A model generated the notes under the pieces. The model made no database searches, was not told the origin of the DNA, and was given only the letters and a program-made list of their open reading frames with translations. From the NCBI RefSeq assembly GCF_036867195.1, contig NZ_JBAJII010000001.1, positions 1,798,001 through 1,862,000 of the forward strand: a stretch of DNA of 64,000 nt. The letters run 5' to 3'. Source of the DNA: Arthrobacter sp. Soc17.1.1.1 (GTDB lineage Bacteria > Actinomycetota > Actinomycetes > Actinomycetales > Micrococcaceae). The position numbers and the translations under genes were made by a program. Below are positions 48,346 through 56,447 of the stretch, piece after piece. Within the stretch, counting starts at the first letter, position 1. Each line of letters begins with the position of its first letter.

Positions 48346-49675
48346 AGGCCGCGTCGACGCGGCGGGATTCGAGGGCCGGTACCGTGCGCATCGGCGCGTG
48401 TCCCACGGCGGCCCGTCGTCGCGGGCTCGTCCAGATCCCGGTCGATCCCGCGGGCACGAACGCCTTCGGGATCTGGCTCAGGCAGATCGCCGCATCGAGC
48501 ATGCGCACGAGGGGGAACAGCAGCCCGAAGACCAGGTAGACGGGCCGCTTCAGCACCGCGGCCGCCAGGACCGACAGCAGGAAGTCGGGCAGGAGCACAC
48601 CGATGAGCACGGCTTCGAGGGGCAGGGCGTTCACGATCCAGTCCAGCGGCATCGGGAGCTGCTGCAGCTCGGCCGGCAGCGCGTCGAAGATCAGCGACAG
48701 GGCCAGCAGGGGCAGGACGGTCAGCAGCAGGATCCCGCTGACCACGAGCTCGACGATGTGGATCCACAGGTTGACCCAGAACTTCGTGAAGCGGAACCGG
48801 TGCCGCCGGACGGTCTGCCAGAACCCGAGGTTCCAGCGCCGGATCTGGCGCATGTAGTCCCCGAGGTTGTCCGGGTCCTCCGTGTACGCGACGGCGGCCG
48901 CGGGGTGGAAGGCGATGCGCCCGAGTTTCCGGGCATGCACGTCGAAGGTCATGTTGAAGTCCTCGATGACGAGCCCCCGGCCCTGGACGTCGATGTGCCT
49001 GAGCACCGACGTGCGGTACATGCTCGCGAACCCCGGCACGATGTTGACGACATTCGCACCCTTGGCCGCCTGCCCGTACTTCAGCAGCAGCTGGACCACC
49101 AGGTAGAGCCGGTCCCGGTACGCCACGAGGAAGCGGCCGAGCAGGGGACGGCGGCCCGTCCCGACGATCGACTTGGCGCGCCCGGCGACGGCGACCACGC
49201 CGGGGTCGGCGAACAGCGGCAGACCCGTGGTCAGGTAGTCGGTGGTGGGGCGCGTGTCCGCGTCCAGGATGAGGACCACCTCGAACCGGTCGCACAGTTC
49301 GAAGTAGCGGATCCCCTCTGCGAGGGCGCCCGCCTTCCCGCGGTTGACCTGCAGGTCCAGGACGTTGACGCCCAGCTCCTGGGCGATCGTGACCGTGGCA
49401 TCGGTCGACTTGTCGGACACCACGTGGATGTTCTGCGGCGCCACCAGCGCCGACGCCGCCCGGAGCGAGTCCGCGATCGACGCCGCCTCGTTGTGGGCGG
49501 CGATGAGGACCGCCACGTCTGCCACGCCGGGAGTGCCCGGCGGGGGCCCGTCGGAGCGCGGGGAGATCGCGCGCCGGTACACCTCGCCGAGGCTGCGACC
49601 CGCACCGATGAGGGTCCAGAACGTCGTGCTGAGGCCGATCACCAGCAGCACCAGCAGCAGGTAGGTCAGGTCCAT
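48344..49675 (-). CDS. Membrane family 2 glycosyltransferase, processive polysaccharide synthase-like
   Basis: A 443-residue membrane enzyme with one N-terminal transmembrane helix (about 3-25), a cytoplasmic GT-A domain and three or four C-terminal membrane helices. The processive-synthase motifs are present: VLIAAHNEAASI, the DADTRPTTDYL metal motif, the acceptor aspartate in VIEDFNMTFD and the QIRRW motif (Q-x2-R-W). This layout matches PgaC/IcaA, HasA and related synthases. It is the last gene of a putative exopolysaccharide operon. The polymer cannot be named from sequence. Confidence 0.88.
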   Translation of the reverse strand: MDLTYLLLVLLVIGLSTTFWTLIGAGRSLGEVYRRAISPRSDGPPPGTPGVADVAVLIAAHNEAASIADSLRAASALVAPQNIHVVSDKSTDATVTIAQELGVNVLDLQVNRGKAGALAEGIRYFELCDRFEVVLILDADTRPTTDYLTTGLPLFADPGVVAVAGRAKSIVGTGRRPLLGRFLVAYRDRLYLVVQLLLKYGQAAKGANVVNIVPGFASMYRTSVLRHIDVQGRGLVIEDFNMTFDVHARKLGRIAFHPAAAVAYTEDPDNLGDYMRQIRRWNLGFWQTVRRHRFRFTKFWVNLWIHIVELVVSGILLLTVLPLLALSLIFDALPAELQQLPMPLDWIVNALPLEAVLIGVLLPDFLLSVLAAAVLKRPVYLVFGLLFPLVRMLDAAICLSQIPKAFVPAGSTGIWTSPRRRAAVGHAPMRTVPALESRRVDAA

Positions 49676-49725
49676 GATTCTCCGTCATTGCTCGGGGGGC
49701 CGAAGATGGGCATCGCGCGCTCTCC

Positions 49726-50487
49726 TCACTGGACCTGGCTGGTGGTGATGATCCGCCGCCAGGGTCCGTCGGGGACGTCCTCCTCGTCGACGAACTGCCA
49801 GTCGACGCGGTCGTCCTGGCCGTCGAGGTTGCTGAAGCCCAGGCAGCCGTTGAGGGCGGGGGACACGTCCATGCCGGCTCCGTTGTACTCGGTGCTCGCG
49901 GGCCGCCGGTCGTCCTCCCCGAACACGTAGGCGCTGTCGTCGTACCGTGCCGGCCCGGCGTCCTGGATCTGCCCGTAGCAGACGGCGTCGCCCTTGCGCA
50001 GCTTCACCCAGCGGTTCTTCATGAAGCTGTGCTGGTCGCTCGTCAGGAGCGCGGGGTTGTCCGCGGCCTCCTCGGCGGCCCAGGGGATGACCGTGCCGCG
50101 CTCGGCGAAGGCCTCCGGGTTGTTGAGGTCGTCGAACGGCAGGTCCAGGTAGAACGGGTTCTCGAGGGGCGTCATGCTGCTGGGGAAGTACCCGTTCCCG
50201 GCGACGCGGGGTTCGGTGCTGCAGCCGTCGGCCGTCCGGATCCCGTCGCATCCCCCGTAGCTCTCCATCCACCGCGAGTCGTACGTGGAGTACTCCTGGC
50301 TGCCGTCCTCGGCGTTCGGGTCGTGGATCTCGCCGACCCAGAAGGTGGTGGAGACGATGTCCGTGTGCCAGGGGTACTTGTCCTGGCCCTGGGAGACGAC
50401 GACCGCCAGGGTTCCGGCGACCAGCACCGCGACGGCCGCTGCCGCCAGCAGGACGGTGCGCCTGGGTGATCGGGTGCGGACTGCCAC
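49726..50487 (-). CDS. Secreted protein of unknown function, possible double-psi beta-barrel
   Basis: A 253-residue exported protein with an N-terminal membrane anchor or signal (about residues 10-33, after an Arg-rich start). The mature part begins near KYPWHTDIVSTTFWVGEI and has six cysteines. The conserved-looking C-terminal half (VCYGQIQDAGPARYDD, NGAGMDVSPALNGCLGF, VDWQFVDEEDVPDGPW) resembles the fold of RlpA/expansin-type double-psi barrels, in which an aspartate in a DVSPA-like motif acts in catalysis. That assignment is an inference. It lies between a deacetylase and the synthase, so a role in handling the polymer is likely. GTG start with AAAGGA ahead of it. Confidence 0.7.
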   Translation of the reverse strand: MAVRTRSPRRTVLLAAAAVAVLVAGTLAVVVSQGQDKYPWHTDIVSTTFWVGEIHDPNAEDGSQEYSTYDSRWMESYGGCDGIRTADGCSTEPRVAGNGYFPSSMTPLENPFYLDLPFDDLNNPEAFAERGTVIPWAAEEAADNPALLTSDQHSFMKNRWVKLRKGDAVCYGQIQDAGPARYDDSAYVFGEDDRRPASTEYNGAGMDVSPALNGCLGFSNLDGQDDRVDWQFVDEEDVPDGPWRRIITTSQVQ

Positions 50488-50582
50488 TGCTGGGTCCTTT
50501 CCTGTCGTGTCCCGGGAGGGGCCGCGTGCCGCCGACCGGTGGCCCGCGTCGTACACCGGGGCCTCCGCCCCTGTCCGCCCGG

Positions 50583-52196
50583 TCACCACGGGGACGCCAG
50601 GTTCTGGAGGGAGCCGAGGTGGTGCAGGGACACGAGGTCGTCGGCAGGTGCGGTGAAGATGCGGCACACCTGGCCCCAGGTGGCGCCGACGGTGCGTGCC
50701 ACGAACTCGTCCCAGGTGATGTCGACCTCCTGGCTGTAGTCGTCGGTGACGAGCGTCCCGGCCTCCCGGAGGTTCAGGCCGAAGCTCAGCCCGTCGACGC
50801 CCTCGGGGACGGGGGGCGTGGTGAACGTCGCGTGGACCCAGTCCTCGGCGGGGAGGTACGGGGGGCTCGAGGTCCAGTGCGTCCAGGCACCGTCCGTGTC
50901 CCGGATGTAGATCTCGAACTGCGTCTCGCCCGTGGACCTGTACCAGGCACCGAGGTCGTAGGCCCTGCCCGCCTCCACGGGCGGGGAGCAGGTGCCGAGG
51001 TCCAGGGTCGGGACGAGCTTGGCGTCACCCTCCGTGTACTCCGTGAGCTCCAGGCGGCCGGCGGCATCACCCGTGCGGGCGTCGTCCACCACGGTGAACG
51101 AGGGCCGGTTCTCCCCCCAGCCGACGCCCTGCCAGCAGGCCGGCAGGGCACTGGTGTGGCTCGGTGTCTCCAGGCCGGGGTTGATCAGCAGGTTCCCGGA
51201 GCGCGGCTCCGGCGCATAGTCCAGGGTGGGCCGCTCGGGCCCTCCGATCACCTCCTGCACGGTCCTGACGCCGGTCCCGAGGGGGGCACGGGCGGCGAGC
51301 CACGCCGCGAAGGCCTCGAACACGGTCGGTGGGACGGACAGGGTGCTGTCGGTGTCGTCGACATGATGGAACGTCAATTGCAGCCACCCTCCGGTGGTCT
51401 CTGCGTCGGTCACGGCCTTCTGCAGGTCGGCCAGGGCCCAGGTGTTCTCCACCTGGTTCGGCGCCCGGGTCCTGAACGGGTCGGGGGGCGGGGTGGTCTC
51501 GGCGACGGGACACTTCTCGCACGTGTTGGTCACCCTGGGCACGTCCGGGCTGCGGATGTCACCGAGCCCGCGGGCGCTGTTGTACCCGCAGCCTTCGACG
51601 ATCCGCTCCAGGTCGAGGCTCGCTTCGCCGTAGGGGTAGGCGAAGTTGGTGGCGGCCAGTCCGAGATCTACCAGTCGGGTCCTGTCGTTGCACACTTGAC
51701 GTCGCGCCTCCTCGGCAGCCATCTCCGCCAGGTCGGCGTGGGTGACGGTGTGGCCGCCGATCTCGTGACCGCCGGCCTGCAGTGCCCGGAGTTGGGCGAG
51801 GGTCATCTTGGTGGGTGGCGCATCCGCTGCTCCGGGCTCCTCGGCGATGAGTCCCGAGGACACGAAGAATGTGCCCTTCAGCCCGTAGCGGTCCAGGATC
51901 CGGGCGGCCTCGAACTGGTCGTCGTTGCCGTCGTCGAAGGTGAGGCTCACCACGGTCGCCGGGGCACCGTCCGCGGGGGACTCGGCGGTCACCGTGGTCA
52001 CCGTGGTCACTGTGGTCACGGCGGAGGAAGCCCGGGCGGGTCCACCGACCGACGCGCCGAGCAGGAGGACGACCAGGAGGAACGCTGCCATCATGCCGGG
52101 ACGATCCGCGGAGTACCTGGCGGCCCGGTCGCCCGGGCCAGGTACCACCCGCCGCCGGAGGATCGTTCCGACCCTCCGGCGGCGGGTTCGCTTCAC
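50583..52196 (-). CDS. Secreted polysaccharide deacetylase with C-terminal beta-sandwich-like region
   Basis: The NodB-type deacetylase domain (about residues 80-310) has the TFDDG metal/catalytic motif near residue 90 and the HTVTH metal ligand motif near residue 148. The membrane segment AAFLLVVLLLGASVGG (about 37-52) directs export. The last ~190 residues resemble a carbohydrate-binding beta sandwich (NLLINPGLETP start). Two starts are possible. The GTG at 52196 overlaps the upstream stop (GTGA), but it places two strong hairpins in the first 30 codons. The ATG at 52094 begins directly at the signal peptide. A role in N-deacetylation of the cluster's polymer, like PgaB/IcaB, is inferred. 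Confidence 0.88.
   Translation of the reverse strand: MKRTRRRRVGTILRRRVVPGPGDRAARYSADRPGMMAAFLLVVLLLGASVGGPARASSAVTTVTTVTTVTAESPADGAPATVVSLTFDDGNDDQFEAARILDRYGLKGTFFVSSGLIAEEPGAADAPPTKMTLAQLRALQAGGHEIGGHTVTHADLAEMAAEEARRQVCNDRTRLVDLGLAATNFAYPYGEASLDLERIVEGCGYNSARGLGDIRSPDVPRVTNTCEKCPVAETTPPPDPFRTRAPNQVENTWALADLQKAVTDAETTGGWLQLTFHHVDDTDSTLSVPPTVFEAFAAWLAARAPLGTGVRTVQEVIGGPERPTLDYAPEPRSGNLLINPGLETPSHTSALPACWQGVGWGENRPSFTVVDDARTGDAAGRLELTEYTEGDAKLVPTLDLGTCSPPVEAGRAYDLGAWYRSTGETQFEIYIRDTDGAWTHWTSSPPYLPAEDWVHATFTTPPVPEGVDGLSFGLNLREAGTLVTDDYSQEVDITWDEFVARTVGATWGQVCRIFTAPADDLVSLHHLGSLQNLASPW
52113..52186 (-). terminator. Two tandem hairpins after the epimerase stop
   Basis: One perfect stem pairs 52148-52161 with 52173-52186 (14 bp, 11-base loop). 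A second pairs GTACCTGG (52113-52120) with CCAGGTAC (52138-52145) with further inner pairing. They follow the epimerase stop by seven bases and may act as terminator or attenuator for the downstream deacetylase. Confidence 0.5.
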
Positions 52197-53188
52197 CTAG
52201 AGGCTCCGGCGGGCACCTCACCCGACGAGGTGGAGAGCATCGCCTTGGCCACCTTGAGGATGATCGTGTCCACGGTCGTGGTCGGCTGGAACCGCACGAG
52301 GCGCCCGGCGAGCGAGTTGTCGGGCACCCTGCGCCGCATGTCCTCGTACCCGGCGCCGTAGGCCTCCTCGTAGGGGACGAGGCTGACGACGCTGCTGCTG
52401 CCGAGCAGCTTGATGGCGCGCTCGGCCAGGTCGAGGATGGAGATCTCCTGCAGGCCGCCCAGGTTCACGGCGAGCCCGCGGGTGGCCGGCTCCTCGGCGA
52501 TGCGCACCATCGCGGGGATCACGTCCCCCACGTAGGAGAAGCACCGGGTCTGCCGGCCGTCGCCGAACACGGTGAGCGGCTCGCCCCGGAGGGCCTGTCC
52601 CACGAGGTTCGGCACCACCATGCCGTAGCGGCCGGTCTGTCGGGGCCCCACGGTGTTGAACAGCCGCACGATGGACACCTGCAGGCCGTACTCGCGCCAG
52701 TAGGCGTGGGCGAAGGCCTCGTCGATCCCCTTCGCCGCCGCGTACGTCCACCGCGACTTGAGCGGGGAGCCCAGGATGCGGTCGGAGTCCTCGGACAGGC
52801 GGTCCGCGGTGTTCTTGCCGTAGATCTCGCTCGTGGAGGCCAGCAGCAGGTCCACGCCCGCGTCCCGGCAGGCGTCGAGGACGACTTCCGTGCCGTGGAT
52901 GTTGGTGCGGAGGCTCTCGAGCGGGTGGTCCACGATCAGGTGCACCCCGACCGCCGCCGCCAGGTGGAAGACCCGGTCGGATCCGTCGATGACCTCGCGG
53001 ACGGCGTCCCGGTCCAGGATGCTGCCCTCATGGAAGGTGAAGGCAGGATTGTCCCGCACGTCCTTGAGGTTCTCGAGCGAGCCCGTGGACAGGTCGTCGA
53101 GCACCGTGACGGTGTCGCCGGCTTCCAGCAGATATTCCGTGAGATGGCTGCCGATGAAGCCGGCGCCGCCCGTGATGACAGTTCTCAT
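52193..53188 (-). CDS. NAD-dependent nucleotide-sugar epimerase/dehydratase (extended SDR)
   Basis: A 331-residue extended SDR enzyme acting on NDP-sugars. The NAD motif is TGGAGFIGSH at residues 6-15, the catalytic serine region is ASTSEIYGKN and the active-site pair is YAAAK near residue 148. The C-terminal EEAYGAGYEDMRRRVPD is found in a group related to UDP-glucuronate decarboxylases and UDP-hexose 4-epimerases. The exact reaction is not decided by sequence. It lies 39 bases after the nucleotide-sugar dehydrogenase gene and shares the transcript. GGGAGAA precedes the ATG. Confidence 0.87.
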   Translation of the reverse strand: MRTVITGGAGFIGSHLTEYLLEAGDTVTVLDDLSTGSLENLKDVRDNPAFTFHEGSILDRDAVREVIDGSDRVFHLAAAVGVHLIVDHPLESLRTNIHGTEVVLDACRDAGVDLLLASTSEIYGKNTADRLSEDSDRILGSPLKSRWTYAAAKGIDEAFAHAYWREYGLQVSIVRLFNTVGPRQTGRYGMVVPNLVGQALRGEPLTVFGDGRQTRCFSYVGDVIPAMVRIAEEPATRGLAVNLGGLQEISILDLAERAIKLLGSSSVVSLVPYEEAYGAGYEDMRRRVPDNSLAGRLVRFQPTTTVDTIILKVAKAMLSTSSGEVPAGASR

Positions 53189-53227
53189 GCTTGTTCTCCC
53201 AGCTGATTCGGTTGGAGTCTGATGCGT

Positions 53228-54595
53228 CTAGAGGTGGAAGATGTTCGACCCGAGGGGGAGGCGGAACGTGGAATCCAGGACCGGGACCTCGGGGGAGATC
53301 CAGGTGACGTCCGCCGTGCTGTGCGCGGTGTGCAGCAGGATCAGATCGGGTTCGAAGGACCCCGGGTCCTCGTCGTGGTCGAGCACGCTCCCGTCGCCGA
53401 GGCGGACGGAGGGGATCAGGTGGTCGTGGTACGCCACCACGGCGCCCTCCTCGATGAGGCTCGCGAGGATCTCGAGCGCCGGCGACTCCCGGAGGTCCTC
53501 CACGTCGGGCTTGTACGCGACACCGACCACCATGATCCGGGCCGAATGCAGGCCCATGTCCCGGTCCGAGAGGATCTTCCGGACCCGGTCCACCACCTTG
53601 CCCGGGCGGGCGGCGATCGCGTTCATCGCCTGTTCGATGACCGGCGTGGACAGCCGGAGCTTGCGCATCTGCCACAGCAGGTAGTGGGGGTCGCACGGGA
53701 TGCAGTGGCCACCCACGCCCGGACCGGGCGTGAAGGCCATGAAACCGTAGGGCTTCGTCGCCGCGGCGCCGATGACCTCCATGACATCGAGACCGAGGGA
53801 ATGCGACATATCGGCGAATTCATTCGCGAGGCCGATATTCACGGCGCGGAAGGTGTTCTCGACGAGTTTCGTCATCTCCGCGGCATCCGCGGAACTCACG
53901 ACGTGGATCGAACGGGTATAGGTGCCGATGAGGGATACCGCCGCCGTCGTGCAACTCTTGGTAATTCCGCCGACCACGCGCGGCACGTCCTCGTGCGCGA
54001 AATTGTCCGCCCCGGGATTGATGCGTTCAGGGCTGAAGGCGAGGTGGATATTGCTGCCCGGGATCAGTCCGCGGCGGGCCAGGGGCGTGGCGAGCAGGTC
54101 CCGCGTGCAGCCGACGTAGGTCGTGGAGGTCAGCAGCAGCAGCTGGCCGCTCACGGCCTGGTCCACGACGGTCTGGCAGGCCCTGCTGAGGATGTCCAGG
54201 TCGGGGACCAGGTAGGCATCCACCGGGGTGGGGACGCAGATGATGACCGCCGCCGCCTGGGAGAGGCGTGCCGAATCGGAGGTGAGCTCGAAGTACGGAT
54301 CGGCCAGGGCCCGGGTGAGGCGCTCCCTGTCCGAGGTCACGAGGTCCGCCCGGCCGCTCCGGATGATGTCGAGGCGCGTCGCGCTCGCATCCACGCCGAG
54401 CACCCGCACGCCGGCGGCGGTGAACGCCAGGGCGGTCGGCAGTCCGACGTAGCCCATGCCGACGACTGCGACGTCGAATTCGAAGGCCTGTTCCTGTTGG
54501 TCGAGAGTGGGCTCGAAAAGCGTGGAGGATTCGAGCAATTTTGGAGCGCCGTGCCTGTTGGATAACTGCGGACCAGCAACCAGATTTCCAGTCAT
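53228..54595 (-). CDS. Nucleotide-sugar dehydrogenase (UDP-Glc/UDP-ManNAc dehydrogenase family)
   Basis: This four-electron dehydrogenase makes a UDP-uronic acid. The 455 residues have an N-terminal extension of about 40 residues, then the NAD motif AVVGMGYVGLPTAL. The catalytic cysteine lies in GVGGHCIPCDPHYL, and the C-terminal UDP-binding domain starts near VVGVAYKPDVEDLRESPA. The CIPCDP form resembles WecC-type UDP-N-acetylhexosamine dehydrogenases more than simple UDP-glucose dehydrogenases, but this is not certain. AAGGACG precedes the ATG. It heads the minus-strand polysaccharide gene group. Confidence 0.9.
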   Translation of the reverse strand: MTGNLVAGPQLSNRHGAPKLLESSTLFEPTLDQQEQAFEFDVAVVGMGYVGLPTALAFTAAGVRVLGVDASATRLDIIRSGRADLVTSDRERLTRALADPYFELTSDSARLSQAAAVIICVPTPVDAYLVPDLDILSRACQTVVDQAVSGQLLLLTSTTYVGCTRDLLATPLARRGLIPGSNIHLAFSPERINPGADNFAHEDVPRVVGGITKSCTTAAVSLIGTYTRSIHVVSSADAAEMTKLVENTFRAVNIGLANEFADMSHSLGLDVMEVIGAAATKPYGFMAFTPGPGVGGHCIPCDPHYLLWQMRKLRLSTPVIEQAMNAIAARPGKVVDRVRKILSDRDMGLHSARIMVVGVAYKPDVEDLRESPALEILASLIEEGAVVAYHDHLIPSVRLGDGSVLDHDEDPGSFEPDLILLHTAHSTADVTWISPEVPVLDSTFRLPLGSNIFHL

Positions 54596-54898
54596 AACTT
54601 CGTCCTTTTGTGAGCTGCGGTTCCGTCGCTGGTTCGGGAGAGGACCGACAAACAATCGGAATTCCTGTTCGGAGCCGTAAACCATCGACGACGTGCGACG
54701 AATTCATTGCCCGTCGCGAAAACTCTACGAAGCGCCCCTGGCATGCACACGAGTGAATTCCACTCGACTCGGACCGGGAACACTTGCAAGTACCACCTGA
54801 AACCCCCGGTCTGCTACCCGCAGGGACGCGGCGGATTACTGGCATGACCGGTGCTACCATGCCGGCCGGATGCCCTCCTGGGCTGCGTCGGCGGGCGC
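54596..54898. other. AT-richer divergent intergenic region
   Basis: About 300 bases between two divergent genes are clearly less GC-rich than the surroundings. They should contain the promoter of the minus-strand polysaccharide genes (TAGAGT near 54725-54730 on the minus strand is a candidate -10 box). I see no gene in it. Confidence 0.5.
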
Positions 54899-54910
54899 TA
54901 GGGTGATGGG
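54899..54910 (+). promoter_or_regulatory. Leaderless -10 box of the YjbR-family gene
   Basis: TAGGGT (54899-54904) is followed by six bases and the GTG at 54911. Confidence 0.6.
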
Positions 54911-55309
54911 GTGGACTTCGACTGGCTGCGGACCTCGTGCCTGTCCTTCCGGGGCTCCTACGAGGACTACCCCTTCGGTCCGGACATCGCGGTGTTCCGG
55001 GTCCGGGCGGACCGGTGGGCGGGCTCCGGCGTTCCCGGCAAGATCTTCGCCCTCGTTCCGGTGGACGCAGACCCTCCCTCGGTATCGCTCAAGTGCGACC
55101 CGGCGCTGGCCCAGCAGCTGCGCGCCGCCCATCCCGAGATCACGGGCGCGTGGCACCTGAACAAGCGGCACTGGAACGGGGTGCGCCTCGACGGCGATCT
55201 TCCGGCCGCAACGGTGCGCGACCTGATCGAGGACTCCTACGACCTGGTGGTCGCGTCGCTGCCCGCCGACCACCGCCACGCGCTGGGCTGGACGGGAGGC
55301 ACCCCGTGA
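54911..55309 (+). CDS. MmcQ/YjbR family DNA-binding-fold protein
   Basis: A 132-residue protein of the MmcQ/YjbR (CyaY-like fold) family, whose biochemical role is unknown. Typical features are the LRTSCLSFRGSYEDYPFGPDIAVFRV start, the KIFALVPVDADPPSVSLKCDP strand pair and the HLNKRHWNGVRLDGDLP motif. The GTG is chosen by the TAGGGT box six bases ahead of it. The gene converges on surf1 with only 13 bases between the stop codons. Confidence 0.85.
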   Translation: MDFDWLRTSCLSFRGSYEDYPFGPDIAVFRVRADRWAGSGVPGKIFALVPVDADPPSVSLKCDPALAQQLRAAHPEITGAWHLNKRHWNGVRLDGDLPAATVRDLIEDSYDLVVASLPADHRHALGWTGGTP

Positions 55310-55322
55310 GGGGTACGTGCGG

Positions 55323-56150
55323 TCAGCGGATCCCCTGCGAGTCGAGGATGGCGTCCTCCTCCTCCTCGGAGGAGGGTCGACGGCGCTGGCGGACCGGGCG
55401 GTCGGGAGCCGTGCCGTCCCGTTCGGCATCGCTCCTGCGCTGCAGGCGCGCGGCATACCCGAGTCCCACGAACGCCAGCACACCGAACGCGAACCACTGC
55501 AGGGAGTAGGAGAGGTGCGGGCCCTCGTCGATCGAGGGTTTCGGGGCGGCGACGGGCGTCTCGGCTGCCGCCGGCCGCTCCAGGGCGAGGAGGCCGTACG
55601 CGGCGTCCTGCACCGGGTAGTCGAGTGTCCCGGCGAGGGCGGCCAGGTCGATGGAGGCCACCTGGCCCTCGGGAGCGCCGCGGTTGACGGCGGGCTCGCC
55701 CGGCTTCGTCCTGGCCGTGACCTCGACCCGGCCGGCCGGCGGGGCTGGGATGGTGTCCGGGCGTCCGGCCTCGGCGTTGCCGATGGGCAGCCAGCCGCGG
55801 TCGATGATGACCGCCGTGCCGTCGTCGAGCCTCAGCGGTGTCAGGACCTCGTAGCCCGGCTGCCCGTTCAGCGGGCGGTTGCGGACCACCACCTGGTTCC
55901 CCACGTCGTAGGTCCCGGTGAAGGTGACCGGCGTCCACTCACGGCTCGGGTCGTAGCTGTCGAAGCCGTTCGCCCCGGGCACGTAGCGCACGGGTGCGGC
56001 GTCGTAGTTCGCCTCGATGCGCTGGATGTTCTGCACCACCTCTTCGCGGCGGTCGAGCTGCCAGCGGCCGAGGCCCACGCAGCCCGCGGCGATCACGGCC
56101 ACCATGGCGAGCCAGCCGAGCCAGCGCGCGGAGAAGAGGAAGCGGTACAC
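55323..56150 (-). CDS. SURF1-family cytochrome oxidase assembly protein
   Basis: SURF1 helps insert heme A into cytochrome c oxidase. The 275 residues have two transmembrane helices (about 10-28 and 210-230) with an extracytoplasmic domain between. The conserved GRWQLDRREE after the first helix and the GWLPIG strand are family signatures. A charged C-terminal tail follows. The GTG start overlaps the stop of the upstream small gene (TAGGTG), so the two are coupled. ctaA and ctaB are also in this window. Confidence 0.9.
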   Translation of the reverse strand: MYRFLFSARWLGWLAMVAVIAAGCVGLGRWQLDRREEVVQNIQRIEANYDAAPVRYVPGANGFDSYDPSREWTPVTFTGTYDVGNQVVVRNRPLNGQPGYEVLTPLRLDDGTAVIIDRGWLPIGNAEAGRPDTIPAPPAGRVEVTARTKPGEPAVNRGAPEGQVASIDLAALAGTLDYPVQDAAYGLLALERPAAAETPVAAPKPSIDEGPHLSYSLQWFAFGVLAFVGLGYAARLQRRSDAERDGTAPDRPVRQRRRPSSEEEEDAILDSQGIR

Positions 56151-56447
56151 CTAGCGGCTCTCCATCGGTCGATCGGCGGTCAGGGGGAGGGTCTGCTTCC
56201 AGAGGCCGCGGTCCCGCAGATACTCCTCGAACCATGCCACGTGGTCCGGGCACGACGCCCACGCCTTGCGCCGCTCGGGCGTGTGGATGCGCGGGTTGTT
56301 CCAGAGCAGCTGCCACTCGGCACCGTTCCGGCAGCCCTTGCGCGAGCACACGGGATCGCCCCCCGGCTCGCGCCGGGGGGCGGCGAACAGCGCGAGACCG
56401 GCCGTCGATGCAGGTGCGGGTCCGGGCTGCGGCGAGGCGTCACGCAT
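56151..56447 (-). CDS. Small putative zinc-binding protein of unknown function
   Basis: A 98-residue protein with a low-complexity N-terminus and a conserved-looking C-terminal half. CSRKGCRNGAEWQLLWNN and the later CPDHVAWFEEYLRDR suggest a zinc site (C-x4-C then C-x2-H). Related small proteins occur next to surf1 in Micrococcales and have been given misleading names such as acetone carboxylase. It overlaps the DUF3099 gene by eight bases and abuts surf1. No function can be assigned. Confidence 0.75.
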   Translation of the reverse strand: MRDASPQPGPAPASTAGLALFAAPRREPGGDPVCSRKGCRNGAEWQLLWNNPRIHTPERRKAWASCPDHVAWFEEYLRDRGLWKQTLPLTADRPMESR

